Shown piece by piece: positions 15,858 through 24,978 of a DNA stretch of 64,000 nt. The notes beneath the pieces were generated by a model. That model saw nothing but the letters and a program-made list of their open reading frames with translations. It had not been told where the DNA came from and did no database searches. The translations under genes were made by a program, and so were the position numbers. Origin of the DNA: Streptomyces sp. CB02261 (GTDB lineage: Bacteria; Actinomycetota; Actinomycetes; Streptomycetales; Streptomycetaceae); contig NZ_LIVX01000007.1 in the NCBI RefSeq assembly GCF_001905665.1, positions 62,001-126,000 on the forward strand, in the 5' to 3' direction. How positions within the stretch are numbered: the stretch's first letter is position 1; every line of letters starts with the position of its first letter.

Positions 15858-17365
15858 CGACCCCCACCTTCCCTCGCGCCGTCGGAGTGCGCCGCCAGTG
15901 CCCGCTTCAGGACCTTCCCCGTCGGGCCCAGCGGCAGCTCCCCGACGAAACGCACGATCCGCGGGTACTTGTGGCGGCCGAGGCGCTCGCGCGACCAGTC
16001 CACGAGCTCCTCCTCGGAGAGCGGGGCGCCCTCCCGGCGTACCACCACCGCGCACACCTCCTCGCCCTTCGCCTCGTCGGGGACGCCGACGACCGCGACC
16101 TCTGAGACCGAGGGATGGCGCACGAGCACCTCCTCCACCTCGCGCGGGTAGATGTTGAAGCCGCCCCGGATGACCAGGTCCTTCTTCCGGTCGACGATCC
16201 GCAGGAAGCCGTCCTCGTCCCGTACGCCCAGGTCACCGGTGCGGAACCAGCCGTCCACGACCGCCGCGGCCGTCGCCTCCGGGTCGTTCAGGTAACCGGC
16301 GAAGACGTTGTGCCCGCGCACCACGACCTCGCCGACGGCGCCGTCCGCGAGCAGGACGACCTCCCGGTCGACGGCCGCGTCCGCGATGCCGACCTCGACG
16401 CCCCACACCGGATGCCCGACCGTCCCGGGCCGCCGGCCGATGTGCGGCTGGTTGAACGTCGCGACCGGCGAGGTCTCCGTCAGGCCGTACCCCTCCAGGA
16501 CCTGCGTGTCGAAGGTCTCCTCGAAGCGCTCCAGGACGGCCACCGGCAGCGCCGCCCCGCCCGACACGGCGGCGCGCAGGGCCGCCGGACGCACCTCGGC
16601 ACCCGCCGCGGCCTCCACCAGGGCGTGGTACATCGTCGGCACCCCCATGAAGACCGTGACGCCCTCGTCGGCGAGGACCCGCAGGGCCGCAGGGCCGCTG
16701 AACCGGGGCATCAGCACGAGCGTCGCGCCCTGGCGGAGGGTGCCGTTCATCGCGCAGGTCTGGCCGTAGCTGTGGAAGAGCGGCAGGCAGCCGAGGACCA
16801 CGTCACCCGCACCGAGACCCAGCAGGTCCTGCGAGGTCACCGAGGCGTTCATGACGATGTTGAGATGGGTGAGCAGAGCCCCCTTCGGGCGGCCCGTCGT
16901 CCCGCTCGTGTACAGGATCACGGCGATGTCCGACGGCTCGGCCGGCTCGGGCGCCGCCAGCGGCTCCGCGGCCGTGGGCGCCCCGGGGAACGCCCGCACC
17001 CCGGCCGCCCGCGCCGCCTCGTCGGCGACCGCCCACAGCGGCCCGCCGCTCACGATCCCCACCGCGCCGCTGTGCTCCAGGACGTACCGCACCTCGTCGG
17101 CGACGAGCAGCGCGTGCACCGGGACGACGGTGGCCCCTGCGGCGAGCGCCCCGTAGTACACGCGGAGGAACTCGGTCGTGTTCGGCAGCAGGACGGCCAG
17201 CCGGTCGCCCGGCTTCACCCCCGCCTCCCGCAACCCGGCGGCGCAGCGCAGCGCCTCGGTCCACAGCTCCCCGTAGGTGAGCCGGGTCGCGCCCTCGACG
17301 ACCGCGATCCGGTCGGGGAAGTGACGGGCGGACTCGCCCAGCACGCCGGCGACGCTCAGTGACAT
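15854..17365 (-). CDS. Acyl-CoA ligase (AMP-dependent synthetase, long-chain fatty-acid type)
   Basis: 503 residues. ANL-superfamily motifs appear in order: the phosphate loop ILYTSGTTGRPKGALLTH (A3) at about 150-170, GYGLTETSPV (A5), and in the C-terminal domain WFRTGDLGV (A7), IVDRKKDLVIRGGFNIYPREVEE (A8) and the catalytic lysine in GPTGKVLKR (A10). It activates a carboxylic acid with ATP and loads CoA. Start at 17365 has GGAG 7 bases upstream. It is the first gene of a two-gene unit with the carboxylesterase (4-base ATGA overlap) and divergent from a PucR-type regulator that probably controls it. Confidence 0.92.
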   Translation of the reverse strand: MSLSVAGVLGESARHFPDRIAVVEGATRLTYGELWTEALRCAAGLREAGVKPGDRLAVLLPNTTEFLRVYYGALAAGATVVPVHALLVADEVRYVLEHSGAVGIVSGGPLWAVADEAARAAGVRAFPGAPTAAEPLAAPEPAEPSDIAVILYTSGTTGRPKGALLTHLNIVMNASVTSQDLLGLGAGDVVLGCLPLFHSYGQTCAMNGTLRQGATLVLMPRFSGPAALRVLADEGVTVFMGVPTMYHALVEAAAGAEVRPAALRAAVSGGAALPVAVLERFEETFDTQVLEGYGLTETSPVATFNQPHIGRRPGTVGHPVWGVEVGIADAAVDREVVLLADGAVGEVVVRGHNVFAGYLNDPEATAAAVVDGWFRTGDLGVRDEDGFLRIVDRKKDLVIRGGFNIYPREVEEVLVRHPSVSEVAVVGVPDEAKGEEVCAVVVRREGAPLSEEELVDWSRERLGRHKYPRIVRFVGELPLGPTGKVLKRALAAHSDGAREGGGR

Positions 17366-17551
17366 GACACGCTCCAGGGACGCGGAGTCAACAGCTCTGT
17401 TGACGATCGGTGACACGGCTCAGAATCCGTCCCGCCACCACCCGGACGCCATGTGCAATCGCCCATCATGCGGCGCCCCCGGCTGGGCAGCGGCCCCGCC
17501 GACCCGCGTGAGCCGTGGCATTCGCCTAATCACGCGGCTACGGTGCCAGCC

Positions 17552-18970
17552 ATGACGCACAGCTCGTCCGCACCCCGTGAACCCGCGGGCGCGCGCTCAC
17601 GCGGGAACCGGATCCCCCCGGGCGGCTCCGGCGGTGACCACACCCCCCTGGCCGGCTCCGGCGGCTCCGGTGGGGCCCACACGCCCCTGAGCGGCTCCGG
17701 CGCGCTCCGGCGTTCCCTCGCCACGGCGATGCTCGCCGACATCGACCGGCTCACCGACCGCGCCGTCGACGACATCCGCGCCCACTCCGGTACGTACGCC
17801 TCCGACGCCCCCGTCACCCGCGAGGACCTCTGGGAGATCTGCCGCGACAACCTGCTGCGCGCCCTCCAGGACTTCGGCGGCCTCACCGCGACGGGCGGCG
17901 ACTTCGAATGGGCGGCCCGTGAGACCGGCCGCCGCCGCGCCGAGCAGGGAGTGCCGCTGGACACCGTCCTCCAGGCCTACCGGCGCGGCGGGCGCGTGCT
18001 CTGGCAGGTCATGGCCGAACACCTCAGGGTCAGGGCCGGGCGGGACGCCGACAGCCGGGACGTCGAGCTCGACATGGCGAGCGGTGTCTGGGAGACCATC
18101 GACCGCTACTCGGTCGCGATGGCCGACGCGTACCGGATCGCCCAGCTGGAACTCCAGAGCCGCCAGGACACCCGGCGCGTCGCGCTCTTCGAGGCACTGC
18201 TCGACGGTCGCGCCGACGACCCCGCCGTCGCCTCGGCCGCCGCGGCCGCGCTCGGCGTCCCCGCGGTCGACCGGTACGTCGTCGTGGTCGCCGCGCAGGA
18301 CCCGGCCGCGCCCCCGCACCCCGCGCCCGCCCTGGAGGCACAGGGCATGTGGTCCTTCTGGCGGCCCCGATCCGGCCGGTACGCCGGCATCGTCAGGCTG
18401 CCCCGCCGCGACGTGCCCCCCGGCAGGCCACCGGCCACCGGGCCCGGCACCGACCCCGCCACGCGCGCGCTCCTCGCCGCCCTGCGCGAACGGACCGGGG
18501 CCACCGCGGGGGTCTCCCCGGAGTTCGAACGCCTCTCCCACGCGGGCCGCGCCCTGCGGCTCGCCGAACAGACCCTCCGCACCCTCCCGGCGGGCAGCGG
18601 CGACATCGCCGTCTTCGACGACCGGCTCGCCCAGGTGCTGCTCAGCGGGCGCGCCGACATCGCCGAGCGGATCGTCACGGTCCACCTCGGCCCCGTCCTC
18701 GCCACCGGCGGCGAGCGGGCCGCGCTCCTCTCCACGCTCCGCGCCTGGCTCGACCACGGCTGTTCGGCCTCCCGGGCGGCGGAGCAGCTCTACTGCCATC
18801 GCAACACCGTCCTCAACCGCATCGGCCGCATCGCCGAGCTCACCGGCCGCTCCAGCGAGTCCGGCGAGGCCCGCCTCGGCTGGGCCCTGGCCCTGCGCGC
18901 CCTGCCGTACGCCGGCGTCACGACCACCCCCGAACCGGCCACGACCGAGCCCGACACCGAAGGGCCGTAG
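17552..18970 (+). CDS. PucR/CdaR-type transcriptional regulator
   Basis: 472 residues. A Gly/Ser/Pro-rich N-terminal segment with near-repeats of HTPLAGSG/HTPLSGSG is followed by an all-helical RsbT co-antagonist-like region (about 60-210), a GGDEF-like/CdaR domain, and the PucR C-terminal helix-turn-helix with the signature LDHGCSASRAAEQLYCHRNTVLNRIGRI. Such proteins typically activate adjacent catabolic genes, here probably the divergent acyl-CoA ligase-carboxylesterase pair. TACGGT (17539-17544) is 7 bases before the ATG, so the mRNA is probably leaderless and the open frame upstream to 17453 is not translated. The last codons and the stop lie inside a DNA repeat that is copied twice more downstream. 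Confidence 0.88.
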   Translation: MTHSSSAPREPAGARSRGNRIPPGGSGGDHTPLAGSGGSGGAHTPLSGSGALRRSLATAMLADIDRLTDRAVDDIRAHSGTYASDAPVTREDLWEICRDNLLRALQDFGGLTATGGDFEWAARETGRRRAEQGVPLDTVLQAYRRGGRVLWQVMAEHLRVRAGRDADSRDVELDMASGVWETIDRYSVAMADAYRIAQLELQSRQDTRRVALFEALLDGRADDPAVASAAAAALGVPAVDRYVVVVAAQDPAAPPHPAPALEAQGMWSFWRPRSGRYAGIVRLPRRDVPPGRPPATGPGTDPATRALLAALRERTGATAGVSPEFERLSHAGRALRLAEQTLRTLPAGSGDIAVFDDRLAQVLLSGRADIAERIVTVHLGPVLATGGERAALLSTLRAWLDHGCSASRAAEQLYCHRNTVLNRIGRIAELTGRSSESGEARLGWALALRALPYAGVTTTPEPATTEPDTEGP

Positions 18971-19084
18971 CCGCCGAGCCGGTCGCCGTCCGGCCACGGC
19001 CGAGCCCGACACCGCAGGGCCGTAGCCGCCGAGATGCCGTCCGGCCACGACCGAGCCCGACACCGACCGGCCGTAGCCGCCGAG
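18935..19084 (+). repeat. Three direct repeats (44 bp) duplicating the 3' end of the pucR-type gene
   Basis: Copies at 18935-18978, 18990-19033 and 19041-19084 begin CCGGCCACGRCCGAGCCCGA and end GGCCGTAGCCGCCGAG. They differ at only a few positions. Copy 1 contains the last eleven codons and the TAG stop of the pucR-type gene; copies 2 and 3 keep an equivalent TAG. Confidence 0.8.
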
Positions 19085-19321
19085 GCGGTCGCCGCCGAGC
19101 ACGCGCCGACGAGCCGCAGCCCCCTACCCACCCGCCGAAGCCCATTTCCGACCGGCCGAGGCCCGCTCCCGCCTTGCCGCGCGGCGCCCCCCGCCGAGGC
19201 CCGCTCCCGACCCGCCGAGGATCGCCCCGACCCGCCGCGGGCCCGCGCCGGACCCGACGGCCCATGACCCCCCGCCCCGGCCGCCGAACGGCACCGCGGC
19301 GGCGGAACGTAGGCTGGCCGG
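18971..19321. other. Intergenic region, 351 bp
   Basis: The first third holds two of the 44-bp repeats. The rest (19085-19300) is a degenerate run of CCCGCCGAGGCCCGCTCCC-like units with no third-position pattern and no convincing gene. TAGGCT (19310-19315) is a probable -10 box 6 bases before the YigZ start. Confidence 0.6.
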
Positions 19322-19957
19322 ATGCAGGAGCAGTACCGCACGCTCGCCCGCGAGGGTGTCCACGAGACCGAGATCAACCGCTCGCGCTTCCTCTGCGCGC
19401 TCGCGCCCGTCGCCGACGAGCGGGAGGCGCAGGAGTTCGTCGCGCGCGTCCGCAGGGAGCACCCGACCGCCAGCCACAACTGCTTCGCGTACGTCCTCGG
19501 CGCCGACGCCTCCGTCCAGAAGGCGAGTGACGACGGCGAGCCCGGCGGCACGGCGGGCGTTCCCATGCTCCAGATGCTCCTGCGCCGCGAGACGCGGTAC
19601 GTCGCCGCCGTCGTCACCCGCTACTACGGCGGCGTGAAGCTCGGCGCGGGCGGCCTCATCCGCGCGTACGGCGGCGTGGTCGGGGAGGCGCTCGACGCCC
19701 TCGGCACGGTGACCCGGCAGCGGTTCCGGCTCGCCACCGTCACCGTCGACCACCAGCGTGCGGGCAAGCTGGAGAACGACCTGCGGGCGACCGGGCGGGC
19801 CGTCCGCGACGTGCGGTACGCCGACGCCGTCACCATCGAGATCGGCCTCCCGGACAGCGACGTCCCCGCCTTCCGCGCCTGGCTGGCCGACGCCACGGCG
19901 GGCACCGCCTCGTTCGAACCGGGCGGCGAGGCGTACGGCGACGTCCCCGGCGCGTGA
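19322..19957 (+). CDS. YigZ/IMPACT family protein
   Basis: 211 residues. The UPF0029 core is obvious: EINRSRFLCALAPV at the start, HPTASHNCFAYVLG, the diagnostic SDDGEPGGTAGVPML, and YYGGVKLGAGGLIRAYGG, followed by a C-terminal DUF1949-type ferredoxin-like domain (about 140-205). Related proteins affect translation control (yeast Yih1/IMPACT), while the bacterial role is poorly known. TAGGCT 6 bases before the ATG suggests a leaderless mRNA. It stands alone between the pucR repeat region and sbcD. Confidence 0.9.
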   Translation: MQEQYRTLAREGVHETEINRSRFLCALAPVADEREAQEFVARVRREHPTASHNCFAYVLGADASVQKASDDGEPGGTAGVPMLQMLLRRETRYVAAVVTRYYGGVKLGAGGLIRAYGGVVGEALDALGTVTRQRFRLATVTVDHQRAGKLENDLRATGRAVRDVRYADAVTIEIGLPDSDVPAFRAWLADATAGTASFEPGGEAYGDVPGA

Positions 19958-20194
19958 CGGAGCGGGGGCGCGCGAGGCGCGGCCCGGGCGCGCGTGACGC
20001 CCGACACGTGACGGACCGGAACCGGCCGCCGCCCACCCCTACTCCCCGGCCCGCGCCGCCCGTTCGGCACGCGCGGCCCCCGCACCGGAGCGCGCGAGCG
20101 GGCCCGACCACACCCCCCGGCGGGATAGCGTGGAGGCCGCACACGACGGGCACGAGCGGCGAGGAGCGGCGCACATGCGGGGTGGGACGGCATC

Positions 20195-21373
20195 GTGAGG
20201 CTCCTGCACACCTCCGACTGGCACCTCGGCCGGTCCTTCCACCGGGTCGGCCTCCTCGGCGCCCAGGCCGCCTTCCTCGACCGCCTCGTCGCGACCGTCC
20301 ACGAGCACCGCGTCGACGCCGTCCTCGTCGCCGGCGACGTCTACGACCGGGCCGTGCCCCCGCTGCCCGCCGTCGAGCTCTTCGACACCGCGCTGCACCG
20401 CCTCGCCGAGGCCGGCGTGCCCACCGTCATGATCTCCGGCAACCACGACTCGGCCCGCCGCCTCGGCGTCGGCGCCGGACTCATCGAGCGGGCCGGCATC
20501 CACCTCCGTACCGACCCCGCCGGCATCGGCACCCCCGTCGTCCTCGGCGACGACCACGGCGACGTCGCCCTCTACGGCCTGCCCTACCTCGAACCCGCCC
20601 TCGTCAGGGAGCAGCTCGGCGCCGAGAAGGCCGGTCACGAGGCCGTGCTCGGCGCCGCCATGGACCGGGTCCGCGCCGACCTCGCCGCCCGGCCCGCGGG
20701 CACCCGGTCCGTCGTCCTCGCGCACGCCTTCGTCGCCGGCGGCGCGCCCAGCGACAGCGAGCGGGACATCACCGTCGGCGGTGTCGCCGCCGTCCCCGTC
20801 GGCGTCTTCGACGGGGTCGACTACGTCGCTCTCGGGCACCTCCACGGCAGCCAGACCCTCACCCCGCGCGTGCGCTACTCCGGGTCGCCCCTCGCGTACT
20901 CCTTCTCCGAGGCCGACCACCGCAAGACGATGTGGCTGATCGAGCTGGGCCCCGGCGGTCCTGACGGGGCCGTCGTCACCGCCGAACGGCTCGACTGCCC
21001 CGTCCCGCGCCCCCTCGCCCGGATCAGGGGCAGGCTCGACGACCTCCTCGACGATCCCGCGCTCACGCCCCACGAGCAGGCCTGGGTCGAGGCCACGCTC
21101 ACCGACCCCGTGCGCCCCGCCGAACCGATGGCCCGGCTCACCGGACGCTTCCCGCACACCCTGAACCTGGTCTTCGACCCCGACCGGACCGGCGACGACC
21201 CCGCCGCCTCCTACGCCCAGCGGCTCCGGGACCGCACCGACCAGCAGATCGCGGAGGACTTCGTGGCCCATGTGCGCGGCGGCGCGGCCCTCGACGGGGC
21301 CGAGCGGACGGTCCTCCACGGGGCCTTCGACGACGTGCGGGTCGACACGGCCGAGCGCGAGGTGGGCCGGTGA
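20195..21373 (+). CDS. sbcD: Exonuclease SbcCD, subunit D (Mre11-type phosphoesterase)
   Basis: 392 residues. The calcineurin-like phosphoesterase motifs are complete: LLHTSDWHLG (I), AGDVYDRA (II), ISGNHDSARRL (III), VLAHAF (IV) and LGHLHG (V), which coordinate two Mn ions. With SbcC it forms the nuclease that opens hairpins and protein-blocked DNA ends. GTG start at 20195; a TAGCGT hexamer at 20126-20131 could be its -10 box, giving a leader of about 60 bases. Its TGA overlaps the GTG of sbcC (GTGA), so the two are co-translated. Confidence 0.95.
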   Translation: MRLLHTSDWHLGRSFHRVGLLGAQAAFLDRLVATVHEHRVDAVLVAGDVYDRAVPPLPAVELFDTALHRLAEAGVPTVMISGNHDSARRLGVGAGLIERAGIHLRTDPAGIGTPVVLGDDHGDVALYGLPYLEPALVREQLGAEKAGHEAVLGAAMDRVRADLAARPAGTRSVVLAHAFVAGGAPSDSERDITVGGVAAVPVGVFDGVDYVALGHLHGSQTLTPRVRYSGSPLAYSFSEADHRKTMWLIELGPGGPDGAVVTAERLDCPVPRPLARIRGRLDDLLDDPALTPHEQAWVEATLTDPVRPAEPMARLTGRFPHTLNLVFDPDRTGDDPAASYAQRLRDRTDQQIAEDFVAHVRGGAALDGAERTVLHGAFDDVRVDTAEREVGR

Positions 21374-24300
21374 GGCTGCACCGTCTGGAGATCACCGCGT
21401 TCGGCCCCTTCGGCGGCACGCAGACCGTCGACTTCGACGCCCTGTCCTCCGCCGGGCTCTTCCTGCTCCACGGACCCACGGGCGCCGGCAAGACCTCCGT
21501 CCTCGACGCCGTCTGCTTCGCCCTGTACGGGAGCGTGCCCGGCGTCCGGCAGAACCCCGGCACCTCCCTGCGCAGCGACCACGCCCCGGTCGGGACCTCC
21601 ACCGAGGTCGTCCTCGAACTGACCGTGGGGGAGCGGCGGCTGGAGATCACCCGGCGCCCCGCCCAGCAGCGCCCCAAGAAGCGCGGGGACGGCTTCACCA
21701 CCGAGAAGGCCCAGACCTGGCTGCGCGAGTACGACCCCGCCGCCGGGACCTGGGCTGGCCTCAGCCGCTCCCACCAGGAGATAGGGGAGGAGATCACCCA
21801 GCTCGTCGGCATGAGCCGCGAGCAGTTCTGCCAGGTCGTCCTCCTCCCGCAGGGCGACTTCGCCCGTTTCCTGCGCGCCGACGCCGAGGCCCGCGGCAGG
21901 CTCCTCGGACGCCTCTTCGACACCCGGCGCTTCGCCGCCGTGGAGGAGCGCCTCGCCGAGCTGCGGCGCGCCGCCCAGCAGCAGGTGGAGGAGGGGGACG
22001 AGCGGCTCCTCGCCCTCGCCCACCGGATGGGCCAGGCCGCCGGCGGCCTCGGCGTCGCCCGTTCCTCCGTCGAGGGGCGGCCCGGCGACCCCGGGCTCAC
22101 CGACGCGGTCCTCACCTGGGCCGCCGTCGCCCGCACCGAGGCCCACGAGGCCCTCGACATCGCTCGGGTAGGGCTCGACGCGGCCGAGGCCCGGCAGGGC
22201 GCCGCGCGCGCCGCGCTCGACGCCGAGAACGACCTCGCCGCCCGTCAGGCCCGGCACGCGGACGCGCTCCTCCGGAAGGACCGGCTCGCCGCCCGCGCCC
22301 CCGAACGCGACCGCCTCCAGGCCGCTCTCGACCGCAGCCTCAAGGCGGACCGGGTGGCCCCTGCGCTCGGGCTGCGTCAGGACGCCGAGCGCGAGCACGC
22401 CACCGCCCGGGCCGCCCGGGAACGCTCCCGCGCCCTGCTGCCCCCCGACCTCGCCGACGCCGGGGCCGACCACCTCTCCGCCCTCGAACACCGGCTCCGC
22501 GAGGAGCTCGGTGGCCTGGAGGCCGCCCGTCGCGCCGAGCGCCGCGCCGCCACGGTCGCCGAGGAGCGCGCGGTCCTCGCCCGCGAGGCCCGCGCCGACG
22601 ACGACGTCCTGCGGGACGCGGCCGACTGGCTCGCGGGCTGGGAGCCGCGGCGCGCCGCGCTCACCGAGCGGGCCGAGGCCGCACGGGACGCCACGGCCCG
22701 CGCCGAACACCTCGCGGGCCGTCTGGAACCCGCCCGCCGCCGTCTCGCCGCGGCCCGCCGCCGTGACGCCCTCGCCGAGGACGCCAGGACCGCGGAGGCG
22801 CGCCTCGCGGACGCCCGCGAGCGCCGCAACACCGCTCACGAGACCTGGCTCGACGTCAAGTCCCGCCGCCTGGAGGGCATCGCCGCCGAACTCGCGGTCA
22901 CCCTCACCGACGGCGACCCCTGCCAGGTCTGCGGCTCCACCGCCCACCCGGCGCCCGCCCGCACCACCGCCGACCACGTGGACCGCGCCACCGAGGAAGC
23001 CGCCTACGCGGACTACACCCGCGCCGAGGAGACCCGCACGGCCGCCGAACGCGAGCTGGCCGTGACCCGCGAGTCCTGGTCCACGGCCCGCACGGAGGCC
23101 CTGGCGGGCGCCGCCGCCTCCGAAGCGGGGGGCGCCCGGTCCGCGGCAGACGCCGCACCCTCCGCAGCAGCCGCGGCCTCCGGCGCGACCGACCCGTCCG
23201 TCCAGGAACTCGCCCGCGAGGTCGAGGAGTTGACGCTTCTGCACGCCGAGGCCCACGCGCTCGCCGGGCAGAGCCACAGCGCGCGGGAGACGCTCGCGCG
23301 GGCGGAGCGGGAGTACGAGGAGCGGGTCGCCGTCCAGCGGGAGGCCGAGCGGCGGGTCGCGGCCCGGACCTCGCGGCGCGAGGCCCTGGAGCGGGAACAG
23401 GCCGCGCTCGACGAGGAACTCGCCCTGGGGCGCGGCGCGTTCGGCACCGTGGCCGAGCACGCGACCCGCCTGGAGCGCCGGATCGCCCTCCTGGTCGACG
23501 CCGCCGGAGCCGTACGCTCCGCCGAACTCGCCGCCCAGCGGCTCAAGGAGGCCGACGACCGGCTCGCCGACGCCGCCTACCGCGCCGGCTTCGCCACCCC
23601 GGCCGAGGCCGCCGCCGCGCTCCTCCGCGAGAGCGAGCGCCGGGACCACCAGCACCGCGTGGACGCCTGGCAGGCCGAGGCCGCCGCCGTCGCGGACCGG
23701 CTCGCCGAGCCCGGCACCGTCGCCGCCGCGGCCCTCCCGCCCGCCGACCCCGCCGGCGCCACGGCCGCCCACACGGCGGCCGAACGGGCGCTCCGCGAGG
23801 CCGCGTCCGTCCTGGCCGCCGCCCGGGAACGCGTGGCCGACCTCGCAGGACTGTCCCGGCAGGCCGTGACGGAGGTGCGCCGACTGGGCCCGCTCCGCGA
23901 GGAGTACGACCGGGTGGCCCGCCTCGCCGCCCTCACCGCCGGTACCTCCGCCGAGAACGAGCGCCGGATGCGACTGGAGTCCTACGTCCTCGCGGCCCGC
24001 CTGGAACAGGTCGCCGCCGCCGCGACCGCCCGCCTCCAGCGGATGTCCTCCGGCCGCTACACCCTGGTCCACTCCGACGCGCGCTCCGGCGGCAAGCGGG
24101 CCGGACTCGGACTGCACGTCGTCGACGCCTGGACCGGCAACGAGCGCGACACCGCCACGCTCTCCGGCGGCGAGACCTTCTTCGCCTCGCTCGCCCTGGC
24201 CCTCGGCCTCGCGGACGTGGTCACGGACGAGGCGGGCGGCGTGCGGCTCGACACCCTCTTCATCGACGAGGGCTTCGGCAGCCTCGACGAGCAGACCCTC

Positions 24301-24471
24301 GACGAGGTCCTCGACGTCCTCGACTCGCTGCGCGAGCGGGACCGCAGTGTCGGCATCGTCAGCCACGTCGGCGATCTGCGCCGGCGGATCCCGGCTCAGC
24401 TGGAGGTCGTCAAGGCGCGGCAGGGCTCCGCGGTGCGGCTGCGCACGGGTGGCGACGCGCTCAGCGGCTGA
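21370..24471 (+). CDS. sbcC: Exonuclease SbcCD, subunit C (SMC-like ATPase)
   Basis: 1033 residues. Walker A is GPTGAGKTSVLD (about 33-44), the Q-loop region follows, and two long Ala/Arg/Glu-rich coiled coils flank the zinc hook CQVC at residues 518-521. The ABC signature LSGGETFFASLALALG and Walker B TLFIDEGFGSLD close the ATPase. The hook and both heads are intact, so it should pair with SbcD. An Ala/Ser-rich insertion (near AAPSAAAAASGA) lies in the second coil. Starts with GTG overlapping the sbcD stop. Its last 11 bases overlap the convergent Lrp gene. Confidence 0.95.
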   Translation: MRLHRLEITAFGPFGGTQTVDFDALSSAGLFLLHGPTGAGKTSVLDAVCFALYGSVPGVRQNPGTSLRSDHAPVGTSTEVVLELTVGERRLEITRRPAQQRPKKRGDGFTTEKAQTWLREYDPAAGTWAGLSRSHQEIGEEITQLVGMSREQFCQVVLLPQGDFARFLRADAEARGRLLGRLFDTRRFAAVEERLAELRRAAQQQVEEGDERLLALAHRMGQAAGGLGVARSSVEGRPGDPGLTDAVLTWAAVARTEAHEALDIARVGLDAAEARQGAARAALDAENDLAARQARHADALLRKDRLAARAPERDRLQAALDRSLKADRVAPALGLRQDAEREHATARAARERSRALLPPDLADAGADHLSALEHRLREELGGLEAARRAERRAATVAEERAVLAREARADDDVLRDAADWLAGWEPRRAALTERAEAARDATARAEHLAGRLEPARRRLAAARRRDALAEDARTAEARLADARERRNTAHETWLDVKSRRLEGIAAELAVTLTDGDPCQVCGSTAHPAPARTTADHVDRATEEAAYADYTRAEETRTAAERELAVTRESWSTARTEALAGAAASEAGGARSAADAAPSAAAAASGATDPSVQELAREVEELTLLHAEAHALAGQSHSARETLARAEREYEERVAVQREAERRVAARTSRREALEREQAALDEELALGRGAFGTVAEHATRLERRIALLVDAAGAVRSAELAAQRLKEADDRLADAAYRAGFATPAEAAAALLRESERRDHQHRVDAWQAEAAAVADRLAEPGTVAAAALPPADPAGATAAHTAAERALREAASVLAAARERVADLAGLSRQAVTEVRRLGPLREEYDRVARLAALTAGTSAENERRMRLESYVLAARLEQVAAAATARLQRMSSGRYTLVHSDARSGGKRAGLGLHVVDAWTGNERDTATLSGGETFFASLALALGLADVVTDEAGGVRLDTLFIDEGFGSLDEQTLDEVLDVLDSLRERDRSVGIVSHVGDLRRRIPAQLEVVKARQGSAVRLRTGGDALSG

Positions 24472-24910
24472 GCGAGCGCCGGGGCAGCGGCGAGGAGTAG
24501 ACGACGCTGGTCGTCACCGCGCCGAGCGTGGAGATCTTCCCGGTGATCTCCTCCAGATGCCTCATCGAGCGGGCGGCGACCTTGAGGACGAAGCAGTCGT
24601 CGCCGGTGACGTGGTGCGCCTCCAGGATCTCCGGCGTGGTGCCGAGCAGGTCGTGGAACGGCTTGTAGTTGCCGTGCGGGTAGCGCAGCCGTACGAACGC
24701 GAGAATGGGCAGGCCGAGCCGGTCCTGGTCGACGATCGCCGTGTATCCCGTGATCACCCCCGCCTCCTCCAGGCGCCGCACCCGGTCCGTCACGGCCGAC
24801 GGCGACATCGACACCGTACGGGCGAGCTCGGCGAAGCTGGCGCGGCCCTCGGACTGGAGGGCTTCGAGGATGCGCCAGTCGGTGGCGTCGGGGGTGTAGT
24901 CGGTGGTCAT
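24461..24910 (-). CDS. Lrp/AsnC family transcriptional regulator
   Basis: 149 residues. The N-terminal winged-helix (DATDWRILEALQSEGRASFAELARTVSMSPSAVTDRVRRLEEAG cut across) is followed by the RAM ligand domain with LPILAFVRLRYP and HHVTGDDCFVLKVAARS. It probably responds to an amino acid. ATG at 24910 is the family-typical start; the open frame continues upstream only as an antisense shadow. The stop overlaps the end of sbcC by 11 bases (convergent). It lies downstream of the DUF885 gene with a 68-base gap on the same strand; a second Lrp gene lies just beyond that. Confidence 0.92.
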   Translation of the reverse strand: MTTDYTPDATDWRILEALQSEGRASFAELARTVSMSPSAVTDRVRRLEEAGVITGYTAIVDQDRLGLPILAFVRLRYPHGNYKPFHDLLGTTPEILEAHHVTGDDCFVLKVAARSMRHLEEITGKISTLGAVTTSVVYSSPLPRRSLSR

Positions 24911-24978
24911 GGACGAGGAATAGCAGGGGATTCCCCGGTCGATCAAGCGATCGGCCGGGGAAACCCGTCGGGACGGCC

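Noticed and set aside
18935..19084. Direct repeats that could suggest a CRISPR array
   Set aside because: Units of 44 bp with only 7-11 bases between them, not palindromic and arising from a gene 3' end; no cas genes in the window.
19034..19267. Plus-strand open frame in the repeat-rich gap before the YigZ gene
   Set aside because: Product is Arg/Pro/Ala low complexity derived from repeats, without a ribosome-binding site.
21211..24366. 1051-codon open frame antisense to sbcC
   Set aside because: Gly/Glu/Arg-rich product typical of the shadow frame of a high-GC gene; sbcC on the other strand has every expected motif.
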